Shown piece after piece: positions 47,727 through 58,327 of a stretch of 64,000 nt of DNA. The stretch's first letter is position 1, and each line of letters begins with the position of its first letter. A program made the translations under genes and the position numbers. Source of the DNA: Plasmopara viticola (lineage: Eukaryota > Oomycota > Peronosporomycetes > Peronosporales > Peronosporaceae); contig MBPM02000058.1 of assembly GCA_001695595.3 (NCBI GenBank), forward strand, positions 468,608 to 532,607. The letters are read 5' to 3'. Under the pieces are notes generated by a model. It made no database searches, was not told the DNA's origin, and saw only the letters and a list, made by a program, of their open reading frames with translations.

Positions 47727-50700
47727 AATAACGAACCCGAACGAGATCCTCAGCGACGACAACTAATTCCTGTGGGAGTTTAACGCCCGCTTGGCATTGG
47801 CAAGGAAGGACCTCCTCGATCATCTCGAGGTGAAGCCAGAAGACGCAGTGAACGCCCCCGCCCGATGGAAAGCCGCCGATGTGAAGGCGCTGGCTGTGGT
47901 GTCGAAGCTGTTGAGTCCAACGTACCAGATGATGGTGAGAGAAGCCAATTCTGCATGGGAAGCATGGCAAATTCTGCGTGCATTTTTCATGAAGCAGAGT
48001 CTGCACAACCGTGTGCAGCTGCGCAAGCAACTCCACGAGTTCGCGATGGCCAGTGGTGGGAGTCTCATGGAGCATCTGGTGCAGTTCGATGAATTGTGTG
48101 CGAAGTTGGCTGCGGTTGGTGACGCTCTGCCTGAAAAGGAGAAGCTGGTGATCCTCCTTGGTAGTGTGCCAAGTGAGTACGACGCGATGGTGCGGCTCAT
48201 CGAAGCGCGCGACCGTGTGACACTTCTGGATGCGAAAGAGATGCTCCGACGCGAATATGAGATGATTCCGAAACGCAAGGTGAAGGAGCAAGCATTCAAG
48301 GCGACGGTGAGTGATAATGGTGGAAGGTTCCAGAATGGGCGTGGAGGCCGACGTGGACGAAATGCCAAGGGACACGGACGCAAAGGGCATAATGGTGGTG
48401 ACAAGAAAGAGTTCAAGGGCCGATGCTATAAATGCCACGAAGCTGGCCACAAGAAGCAAGATTGCCCGAGGCTGAAGGGCAATGCCGGTGGTTCGGAGTT
48501 CGCGTTCTCCGCTATGACCGCTGGTGGTGAGCGATCGTCCACCGGGCTCCTTGATAGTGGAGCCAGCTCGCATATGACTACGGATCGGAATGATTTTTCG
48601 GAGTACCGCCCGCTTACAGAACCAATCGAGATCATGGTGGCAAATGGCCAGCGAGTTGCCGCCATAGGTATGGGTACCGTGCGAGTTAACTTTACCGGAG
48701 GCGTGCGGGTGAAGTTGACGGATGTTCTCCACGTTCAGAAATTGGACCGAAATCTACTGTCGGTTCCTGCACTCATGTCCAAAAATCTCGCTGTGCAATT
48801 CGACAAGACCGGTGCCTCCATTTCGCAGAATGGCCGTGTTGTTGTTCGAGTCCCTCGGGTTGGGAAACTGTACGCGTGTGAACTAAAGTACAAAACGGAA
48901 GGCAACGCGTATACGGCATTTGATGGTGAGTCAAGTGATAAAGCCTACGAAGTCATTCACGCGCGCTTGGGACACGTGTCCAATACCAAGCTAAAGTTAA
49001 TTGCTCGCGCGTGCGATGGTGTCCCCCCTATGGCTTTGTCTCAATCGGATGGTGGTGTTTGCGGTGGCTGTGCGCAAGGAAAAATGACCACGAGCTCGTA
49101 CGCGCACCAATCGGGTAGCGAGATAAAGACAGGTCGCCCATTCGAGATTGTGCACACGGATGTGATGGGGCCAATAAAACCGAAGTCCAAGGGTGGTGCG
49201 GTATACATCGTGGTCTTCGTGGACGACTTCAGCCGAGTAGTGTTCGTCAACTTCATCAAGCAGAAGTCTCGAGTGTTCGATTTCTTCAAGGCATTTTGCA
49301 CTCAGGTTAAGGTGCAACACGGCTGCAAGGTGATGTGTGTTCGTAGTGACAACGGTGGTGAATATGTGAGCAAGCGCTTCGGCAAGTTCTGTGCGTCCAA
49401 AGGGATCATTCACCAGACGAGTGCGCCATACAGCCCCCAGCAAAATGGGACCGCTGAGCGTTTGAACCGGACACTAGCTGACATGGCCCGATCGATGCTA
49501 CACTACATGCAAGTGGACCGTGTGTGGTGGGCTGAAGCGTTTCGGACTGCAGCTTACATCGTCAACCGTATCCCGAATACTGCGCGACCGGATCAGAGCC
49601 CCCTCGAAGTATTAACCGAAAAGCGCCAGTCACTCGAAGACCATCGTGTATTTGGTGCTCGTGGCTACGTACATGTTGACAAGCCAAACGTAGGCAAACT
49701 TAATCCTCGAGCTCACCGTTGCCTCTTCCTTGGATACGCTGATGGTTCAAAAGCGTACCGTGTGTGGGACTACGACGACGAGCGCATCGTGATTTCGCGA
49801 TCGGTGCATCTGAACGAGCGACCACCAGACACGTTCCATGCCGTCAGTGATGACTCAAGTTGCTCCCCTTGGGTGGTTAGCATCAATGATCACGATTCCG
49901 TGAGTTATATTCCGCCACCGCGACCAGTGAATGAGAATGACCATGGTGCAATTGCGGATGTCGACGATGCCGCCGACGTTGAAATGGAAGAAGTGCCCCC
50001 TACCGATGCTCAAATCTCACCCGTTCCTACTGATGCTTTGGACAGGGGGAGTAACAGCCAGATGCAAGTTGTCCAGCGCATCAGTTCTGCTACTGCTGCC
50101 GAAGATCAGCAGATGCAGCTCGCCCAGCGTCCTGATTGCGATATCGTCCCGCACTCACAACATCCAAGTCGGTCGATCGATCGACCTGCCATCGTCCAGC
50201 ATCTCAATCCGAGCCTTGACCTCGTCCGTGCTGCCGCATGTGATCCGTGCACACCGTCAGCAATTATCCCTCATGGTGAAGGTGTTTGGCGTCGGCGTCG
50301 ATGCATCAGAGAATCGCATGGTGTTCAGTGGTGGTTCCATTCGCCCTCGGTCGATCACGTATGAACAACCGCGTCTACTTACTGATGGAGATATGCCTTT
50401 GCATCTTGGTGGCGCTGAAAATGACGATGAGCCAGAACCAGAAAGCAAGCGACCACGCCTGGATGAGTACGAAATTGCGTTGGCGGTGTCTGAGCTGCCT
50501 ACATCATACGCTGAAGCAATGGCGGCCCCTGACGCTCCACAATGGAAGGAAGCTATTCGTGCTGAGATTCGGTCGCATGTGCGGAGCCACACGTGGGACA
50601 TGGTGCGAAGACCTCAAGGAAACAAGGTGATCGGATGCAAATGGGTATTCGCGAAGAAGTACGACAAGAATGGAGCGGTTAAGCGATACAAGGCACGTCT

Positions 50701-52070
50701 GGTCGCTCGAGGTTTCCTCCAGACTCGTGGCATAGACTATACCCACACATACTCACCAGTGGCAAGCATGAACACGATCCGGGTCTTTCTCGCATTGTGC
50801 TGCTCTCGACGCCTCATGATTCGCCAGTTTGACATTGATACCGCATTTCTAAATGGCAAGCTTGACGAAACAGTGTTTATGAATCCCCCTGAAGGAGTGA
50901 ATGTGGCGCCGGAATTGGTGTGCAGACTCCGCCGCAGCCTCTGTGGACTCAAAGCAAACTGCAGCTGTGTGGCACCGTACCATCCGCGACGTTTTCAAGC
51001 GTCTCGGTTTCAAGCAGTGTCGAGCTGATCCTGGTCTCTTCGTTCGACGAAATGACAGTGACCCAGCGGCCGCGGTTTTTGTGGTGCTCTACGTAGACGA
51101 TCTACTTGTTGGCTGCAAAACAGAGGAACAAGCGCGATCCGTGTGTACTGGTCTCGCGTCGCACTTCACGGTCAAATCACTCGGTGATGCTCGTTTCGTT
51201 CTCGGGATGGAAGTACTTCACGATCGGAAACGTGGTGAAATGGTGGTGAAGCAATCTCAGTTTATAACCAAGTTGCTCGAGCGTTTTGGTCAAGTATCTG
51301 CTCATGGTGTCCGCAACCCAATGATGATCGGTCAAGATCTCAGCCCATCCGACAAGCACGGTGTATGCACAGACAAAAATAAGTACCGCGAACTAATCGG
51401 ATCAATGCTGTATGTTGCCAATGCCACACGTCCCGACATTGGCTACGTGCTGTCGATACTCTCTCAGTACCTCGATACGCCGCGTGAGATGCATTGGAAT
51501 GCTGCGCTACGTGTACTTCGCTACCTCAAGGCCACTCTTTCGATCGGCATCCACTACACGGCAAAGGGCAAGAATATCGTGACATACTGCGACGCGAACT
51601 GGGGTGGTGATAAGGAGACGCGACGCTCGACGTCCGGTGTGATGGTGAAGATGGCTGACGGTCCGGTCATCTACAAGACCAAGCGTCAAGCGACCGTCGC
51701 GTTATCAACTGCTGAAGCCGAGTACATGGCTCTCGCACTTACCGCTCAAGAAGTACTGTGGCTGCGTTTCCTCCTCACAGAAATGGGTGTAAGCGTGTCG
51801 AGTGCGTCGACGATCTACATGGACAACCAGTCGGCGATTGGTATGGCAACTAATCACGGATACACCCCACGCGCCAAGCACATCGACCTCCGAGCTCACT
51901 TCGTCCGTGACCACGTCGAGAAGGGCACCATCAAGGTGGAGTACGTACCATCGGAGTCTCAGCTAGCGGATATGTTAACGAAGGCCATTCCGACGCCGCG
52001 CTTTGTGGAGCTTCGTGACGCATGCGGACTTGTGGACTGTCAAGTTGAGGGGGAGTGTAACGGCCTCTAA
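47719..52070 (+). pseudogene. Copia-2 gag-pol polyprotein, one stop and two frameshifts
   Basis: Begins at the ATG within the primer site. A TAA at codon 16 (47764-47766) replaces a position that is Tyr in copia-1 (GNYYHWEF against DN-stop-FLWEF). The same frame then runs to about 50,285: CCHC knuckle CYKCHEAGHKKQDC at 236-249, protease LLDSGASSHM with Asp279, and integrase Asp481, Asp544 and Glu580 (DD35E). A frameshift between about 50,240 and 50,310 moves to the next frame for the first half of reverse transcriptase (WVFAKKYDKNGAVKRYKARL). A second, near 50,956, where one G looks extra in ctcaaagcaaactgc, moves to the third frame. That frame carries YVDD at 51090-51101 and RNase H (TYCDANWGG, STAEAEYMAL). 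It ends at TAA 52068-52070, which lies inside the 3' LTR. The linker between integrase and reverse transcriptase is poorly conserved, so the first shift cannot be placed exactly. Confidence 0.92.
52044..52055 (+). other. Copia-2 polypurine tract, also coding
   Basis: gttgagggggag immediately precedes the 3' LTR, and it is read in frame as the last codons of pol (V-E-G-E). A good purine run and the right position for plus-strand priming. Confidence 0.75.
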
Positions 52071-52235
52071 TTGGGTGTCCCACAGTATGTGCCAACTTGA
52101 CATATAAGAGAAAAAGTCACATTCTAGAATATAAAGACAGAAGAACACGTGGCTACAAGTGAGTAAGAGCCTATAGCTTGCTTTATTCCTATGAATTTAC
52201 TTTCCATTCTGCTCTGCGACAATCAAATTGTTAAA
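52056..52235 (+). repeat. Copia-2 3' LTR, 180 bp
   Basis: Same length as the 5' LTR. About six substitutions are visible: aaaag for aatag, tataaag for tatcgag, agcttgc for agtttgc, tttactttcc for ttttctttcc, and a terminal TAAA for TATA. Its first 15 bp contain the end of the pol frame. Confidence 0.92.
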
Positions 52236-52240
52236 CCGTT
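52236..52240. repeat. Target-site duplication CCGTT, right copy (copia-2)
   Basis: Follows the 3' LTR and continues as tagtgtgtagaattg of array unit 14. Confidence 0.9.
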
Positions 52241-52640
52241 TAGTGTGTAGAATTGAGAAGACGCGTATGCCATCAGGTAATACAGACAACGGATTCTCTC
52301 CCTTATCAAAGCAGCTGCTCATATTTGTCGCATGGACGTCATGTCGTGTGGACCATATGTAGATGGTTTATGCGACCAATGGTGCGGCATTGGACCACAC
52401 GACAGGTACACAGAATCTAACGAGTTTGCGTTATCAAGAATTTACTACCGGCATTCCAAGTTTACGAAAGCTTTACATAGATAGCCTACCAGAATTATAA
52501 TTCGCCTCTTTTCTTTCACATCTTGTCGCTCTATGTGGTCGTTACCCAGATTGGTTGGCAAACTATCTAAGTAAATAGGATTCTGCAGCTCAAGCACGAC
52601 CAGGAGCCCACTATTCTTTTCGCACTGCAAGTGGTGAAGC

Positions 52641-52808
52641 ATGCGTCGATCGTGCGGTTTCATCCTCATTCTAGCTACACTCCTGGCCACTGGTCACGGC
52701 GAACCCAAACAAAAGGCTATTGCTAGCCAACATCCCTTACCATCAAGAAATCCTGTCATTCGCACTGGTCACGAAGACCCTACCCATCGTGGTTCCCGAG
52801 ATCATTAA
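52641..52808 (+). CDS. Secreted small peptide ORF (unit 14 copy)
   Basis: One substitution, codon 14 TTC to CTC (Phe to Leu), conservative inside the signal-peptide core. It lies about 0.4 kb right of copia-2 yet is intact, unlike the unit 13 copy. Confidence 0.55.
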   Translation: MRRSCGFILILATLLATGHGEPKQKAIASQHPLPSRNPVIRTGHEDPTHRGSRDH

Positions 52809-54337
52809 CGACAAGGCGGGGAGTTAGCATCGTGGAATCCACCGTTAAACCATGCAAGCAAGACAAGTTGACTCGCCATGTCCCATTCAACATGAGCAGA
52901 ATAAAGCAATCATTTTATCGGGAAAATACCCTACACGATACGGAAAATCGTACTGTTTTAGTAACAAAAACAATACAATGTTCTTCTGACTTGGATTACT
53001 CTTTTAACTCAGTTGCTGTATTTTTTGATGGTGAAAAATACCGCGGTCTGAGATTCAATTTCGTCTTGTCGTTATGACTCGGTCAAGTTACACCGGGGAA
53101 GTCCGTGAGCTGTCTATAGTTTCAACTCTAAAAGTATGGTAAGTAAAGATCTAAGGGCCGTTTCGCAATTAAAATTGGCGCTTCTCCTTGCGTGTCGAAG
53201 TAGGGTCTGCTTGTATTTTCGGCAAGGCTAGCACACTCAGGTAAGATATACCCGTTCCAGACGTGCTAGTACCAAATTGCTTTTTCTGTTTTGTGGCCAG
53301 ATTTCTTCAAGTTACAGGGGTCAGCTTTGCTTTATAATGTAAACGAACCGCAAGTGATTTGGTGAGAGTATACGAGCTGACGGCATTGCCACCAGCCAGT
53401 ACTTACATGCAAGAATGACGCACTTTGTATTCAATACCGCGGTATTTCACACACATCAATCGCGTTACTTAGAAGTTACGACACGTTTCCGTATGTCATA
53501 ATACTAGTGTGTTATTGCCCGTTTCATCTAAATTAGGCGAGCAGTATGAAAAAGCCTTTATTTGAGAGCGACTCAGTCCTCATTACACCATTTCAATTTG
53601 ACAGCTAGCGCAATGGTTCCCGTGTCTTAAAAGAAGTGAAAGCAGACAGTAATTCGATGTTATGCTATGCAACTGCGTCTTCCTTTAAGATACGATCGTA
53701 AATGAATAGCGTCCTAAGTAAACGACAGTTATCTTAATCACTGCATCAGCTTTAGCAGCTAAACCACCTTAAAGATTTTGTTGACCGTTTCTAGAACTGA
53801 ATCGAAAACGAAAATTCTGATAGCAATATGTTGTAGAATCACAGCATTGTGCATTGGCGCAATATGTAGTATACCATCTGATGGCGCTTCCACCAAGTGA
53901 TGATAAATTCAAAGGCTCTCACGGTCGCATTGATCACTGTTGTGACTAAACTCGGACACACAGCTTACTAGACGACAGCCGAGGGCTGCTTTAAGCCGAT
54001 TCGATAATGTTTTGAGACTGCAGCTTTATTTTGCAGTACTGTCAACCTTTAGTCCATTATGGCTCCTGATTAATGTGCGATTAAGAGGTGTCCGAGTGCT
54101 AGTATGTTGCTTGTCGCGCTTTGACACAGTACTTTGCGTCGAGCCATTTAAAAATATTCAATTATAAAAATTGCTTACGCTTTGGCTTTTCAAGTGCACA
54201 CCGCACAGTGTTTATACACCCTTTTTATTATGGAGTCACTACAGTATTCGTTCACCACCCCATATCCCCACTTTTTGTGGCACGCCAACACCATCTTCTC
54301 GGTATTCAATTGACTGTTGATACACACACACACAAAA

Positions 54338-55042
54338 GTTGAAATGTAGAAAAGCAGCGCGGATCCGGTGGAAGTCGGAGTAAAAACTCAAGACGAAGGA
54401 GGAGCTGAAGCCAAGTTTGTGATGACCAAATACGACACAGAGGAGGAAGAACATGCGGTAGGGCTGCAGACCGCACAGGACGCACAACGAACTCACCGAC
54501 AGTTGGGCACTCAGAGCTTTGGCTAGGCGAGAAGTTCCTATTACCAAGTCGGATTGCGTACCAGATCAAGAGATTTCATGAAGTATGTTTACACGAGATA
54601 CAGAGTAAATCTCGAGACATTCGAACAACAACTCGCAAAGATCAACGGAAAGCTCGTCGTCAATACGTATTGACCGAGAGTTGATACGCAGTGGCTGGCT
54701 TTACAAGCAGGCGAATGTCATGTACGTATATGAAGAAGAATCTTAATTGCGCGAATGTGAATCAACTTAAGAGTTTTCAGAAAAAGGTGGTAACGACGAT
54801 ATTTTGTACTGGTTAAGAGAACGAGCGTAGCAACAGGAGGGTAGTGGGTATCGCTGCAATTGCAATTTTGACAAGCCACGTGGAGAGATGCAGTTGCAGG
54901 ATGGCATGCTGTCTGAACGCTTTTTAAAGATGAAACCAAGCGAACGTTCTGTTTTAAGGTAGCTGGTAAAGAATATTTTTTGTCTGTTCTGGATCAAGCA
55001 ACGACGACGCGAGCACCTGGATCTGTTTACTGCAGAGTTTAG
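54338..55042 (+). pseudogene. Decayed PH-domain gene (unit 14/15 boundary)
   Basis: Type B form. gacacagagg changes an Ala codon of the acidic segment to Thr. The shared anchor-side stops remain. Confidence 0.47.
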
Positions 55043-57974
55043 CAGGCGGTGTAAACTGTACTATCTCGCCTTCTGCTGCCCTAATCAGATCGCTAGGGTT
55101 TACACAATTCCGATTTTCGCTGCTTCTGTTGGCGCCGCTGATCAAGGCTTGAAAGATGACAAGGACGATACGCAGCCGACGCGTTGCATGTAGAGGGAGA
55201 AGCTGCGGTCTTTGTTTCGTGAACAATGTGTTTCTAAGTAATTTATTTTCGCACTCACCCAGCGGTCATATTCGGTGGTAGTGTAAGACACGTAAAAAGG
55301 CTTCTGCATCGAATGAGACAATGCTGCAAACCGCTGAGGACACGAAATTTGTTTCTGCTTGTGTGTATATTAGCGCGTACACCGAGGTCGACAAGACGGA
55401 TGTTTGCTGATCTTAATGGCGGTCATTCGTTCAGTCTTAGCGTTACCATATACTTGCGTCGCACCCATTCTGCATTTTTTTTTACCGTGCGGGTCGATAA
55501 CGTTCCATTGCATACACAAAGACTGCTCTCTGGTCTCACTTGGATTGCCGTTTAGTGTGTACAATTGAGAAGACGCGTTTGCCATCAGGTAATAAAGACA
55601 ACGGATTCTCTCCCTTATCAAAGCAGCTGCTCACATTTGTCGCATGGACGTCTTGTCGTGTGGACCATATGTAGATGGTTTATGCGACCAATGGTGCGGC
55701 ATTGGACCACGCGACAGGTACATAGAATCTAACGAGTTTGCGTTAACAAGAATTTACTGCTGGCATTCCAAGTAAACGAAAGCTTTACAAACATAGATAG
55801 CCTACCAGAATTTAATTCGCCTCTTTTCTTTCACATCTTGTCGCTCTCATGTGGTCGTTACCCAGATTGGTTGGCAAACTATCTAAGTAAATAGGATTCT
55901 GCAGCTCAAGCACGACCAGGAGCCCACTATTCTTTTCGCACTGCAAGTGTTGAAGCATGCGTCGATCGTGCGGTTTCATCCTCATTCTAGCTACACTCCT
56001 GGCCACTGGTCACGGCGAACCCAAACAAAAGGCTATTGCTAGCCAACATCCCTTACCATCAAGAAATCCTGTCATTCGCACTGGTCACGAAGACCCTACC
56101 CATCGTGGTTCCCGAGATCATTAACGACAAGGCGGGGAGTAAGCGTCGTGGAATCCACGTTAAACCATGCAAGCAAGACAAGTTGACTCGCCATGTCCCA
56201 TTCAACATGAGCAGAATAAAGCAATCATTTTATCGGTAAAATACCCTACACGATACGGAAAATCGTACTGTTTTAGTAACAAAAACAATACAATGTTCTT
56301 TTGACTTGGCTTACTCTTTTAACTCAGTTGCTTAATTCTTTGATGGCGAAAATACCGCGGTCTGAATTCAATTTCGTCTTGTCGTTATGACTCGGTCAAG
56401 TTACACCGGGGAAGTCCGTGTGCTGTCTATAGTTTCAACTCTAAAAGTATGGTAAGTAAAGATCTAGGGCCGTTTCGCAATTAAAATTGGCGCTTCTCCT
56501 TGCGTGTCGAGGTAGGGTCTGCTTGTATTTTCGGCAAGGCTAGCACACTCAGGTAAGATATACCCGTTCCAGACGTGCTAGTACCAAATTGCTTTCTATG
56601 TTTTGTGGCCAGATTTCTTCAAGTTACAGGGGTCAGCTTTGCTTTATAATGTAAACGAACCGCAAGTGATTTGGTGAGAGTATACGAGCTGACGGCATTG
56701 CCACCAGCCAGTACTTACATGCAAGAATGACGCACTTTGTATTCAATACCGCGGTATTTCACACACATCAATCGCGTTACTTAAAAGTTATGACACGTTT
56801 CCGTATGTCATAATACTAGTGTGTTATTGCCCGTCTCATCTAAATTAGGCGAGCAGTATGAAAAAGCCTTTATTTGAGAGCGACTCAGTCCTCATTACAC
56901 CATTTCAATTTGACAGCTAGCGCAATGGTTCCCGTGTCTTAAAAGAAGTGAAAGCAGACAGTAATTTGATGTTATGCTATGCAACTGCATCATTCCTTTA
57001 AGTTACGATCGGAAATGAATAGCGTCCCAAGTAAACGACAGTTATCTTAATCATTGCATCAGCTTTAGCAGCTTACCACCTTAAAGATTTTGTTGACCAT
57101 TTCTAAAGCTGAACCAGAAACGAAAATTCTGATAGTAATATGTTGTAGAATCACAGCATTGTGCATTGGCGCAATATGTAGTATACCATCTGATGGCGCT
57201 TCCACCAAGTGATGATAAATTCAAAGGCTCTCACGGTCGCATTGATCACTGTTGTGACTAAACTCGGACACACAGCTTACTAGACGACAGCCGAGGGCTG
57301 CTTTAAGCCGATTCGATAATGTTTTGAGACTGCAGCTTTATTTTGCAGTACTGTCAACCTTTGAGTCCATTATGGCTCCTGATTAATGTGCGATTAAGAG
57401 GTGTCCGAGTGCTAGTATGTTGCTTGTCGCGCTTTGACACAGTACTTTGCGTCGAGCCATTCAAAAATATTCAATTATAAAAATTGCTTACGCTTTGGCT
57501 TTTCAAGTGCACACCGCACAGTGTTTATACACCCTTTTTATTATGGAGTCACTACAGTATTCGTTCACCACCCCATATCCCCACTTTTTGTGGCACGCCA
57601 ACACCATCTTCTCGGTATTCAATGACTGTTGATACACACACACACACACAAAAAGTTGAAATGTAGAAAAACTCAAGACGAAGGAGGAGCTGAAGCCAAG
57701 TTTGTGATGACCAAATACGACGCAGAGGAGGAAGAACATGCGGTAGGGCTGCAGACCGCACAGGACGCACAACGAATCCACCGACATTTGGGCACTCAGA
57801 GCTTTGGCTAGGCGAGAAGTTCCTATTACCAAGTCGGATCGCGTACCAGATCAAGAGATTTCATGAAGTATGTTTACACGAGATACAGAGTAAATCTCGA
57901 GACATTCGAACAACAACTCGCAAAGATCAACGGAAAGCTCGTCGTCAATACGTATTGACCGAGAGTTGATACGC
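54690..57974 (+). repeat. Array unit 15 (type B)
   Basis: 3,285 bp. About 32 bp are lost near 57,669 between AAAA microhomologies in the proximal PH remnant, and the same loss is seen in unit 16. The conserved gacgagttgcatgtgaag has become gacgcgttgcatgtagag near 55,178. Confidence 0.95.
55957..56124 (+). CDS. Secreted small peptide ORF (unit 15 copy)
   Basis: Carries the same codon 14 Phe to Leu change as unit 14. A G to T change lies eight bases before the ATG (aagtgttgaagc). One base is lost about 30 bp after the stop, extending the alternative frame but not affecting this one. Confidence 0.55.
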   Translation: MRRSCGFILILATLLATGHGEPKQKAIASQHPLPSRNPVIRTGHEDPTHRGSRDH

Positions 57975-58327
57975 AGTGGCTGGCTTTACAAGTAGGCGAA
58001 TGTCATGTACGTATATGAAGAAGAATCTTATTTGCGCGAATGTGAATCAACTTGAGAGTTTTCAGGAAAAGGTGGTAACGACGATATTTTGTACTGGTTA
58101 AGAGAACGAGGGTAGCAACAGGAGGGTAGTGGGTATCGCTGCAATTGCAATTTTGACAAGCCACGTGGAGAGATGCAGTTGCAGGATGGCATGCTGTCTA
58201 AACGCTTTTTAAAGATGAAACCAAGCGAACGTTCTGTTTTAAGGTAGCTGGTGAAGAACTATTTTTGTCTGTTCTGGATCGAGCGACGACGACGCGAGCA
58301 CCTGGATCTGTTTACTGCAGAGTCTAG
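57655..58327 (+). pseudogene. Decayed PH-domain gene (unit 15/16 boundary)
   Basis: A 32 bp deletion between AAAA runs removes the stretch before KTQDEGGAEAKFVMTKYDA. From there the frame is open to LGTQSFG, giving a 60-codon frame at 57629-57811. Confidence 0.48.

Larger units (their letters stand above)
47535..52235 (+). mobile_element. Copia-2: full-length Ty1/copia LTR retrotransposon
   Basis: 4,701 bp, flanked by CCGTT duplications, inserted in array unit 14. It belongs to a different copia family from copia-1: the LTRs are unrelated, the proteins share motifs but are clearly diverged, and the GC content is visibly higher, especially in pol. The 180-bp LTRs differ at about six positions (roughly 3%), so by that measure it is older than copia-1. 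The coding region carries one stop and two frameshifts and cannot be autonomous. There is essentially no untranslated internal sequence. Confidence 0.97.
46674..54689 (+). repeat. Array unit 14 (type B), split by copia-2
   Basis: 8,016 bp including the 4,701 bp copia-2 element and one copy of its TSD. The insertion point lies in ORF2 at the position equivalent to the diagnostic type A/B codon, about 140 bp upstream of the equivalent copia-1 site in unit 13. Confidence 0.95.

Noticed and set aside
49931..50280. Frame at 49931 taken as an independent gene start
   Set aside because: It is the out-of-frame reading of the integrase-RT linker of copia-2. Only its part after about 50,280 is real pol, reached through a frameshift.
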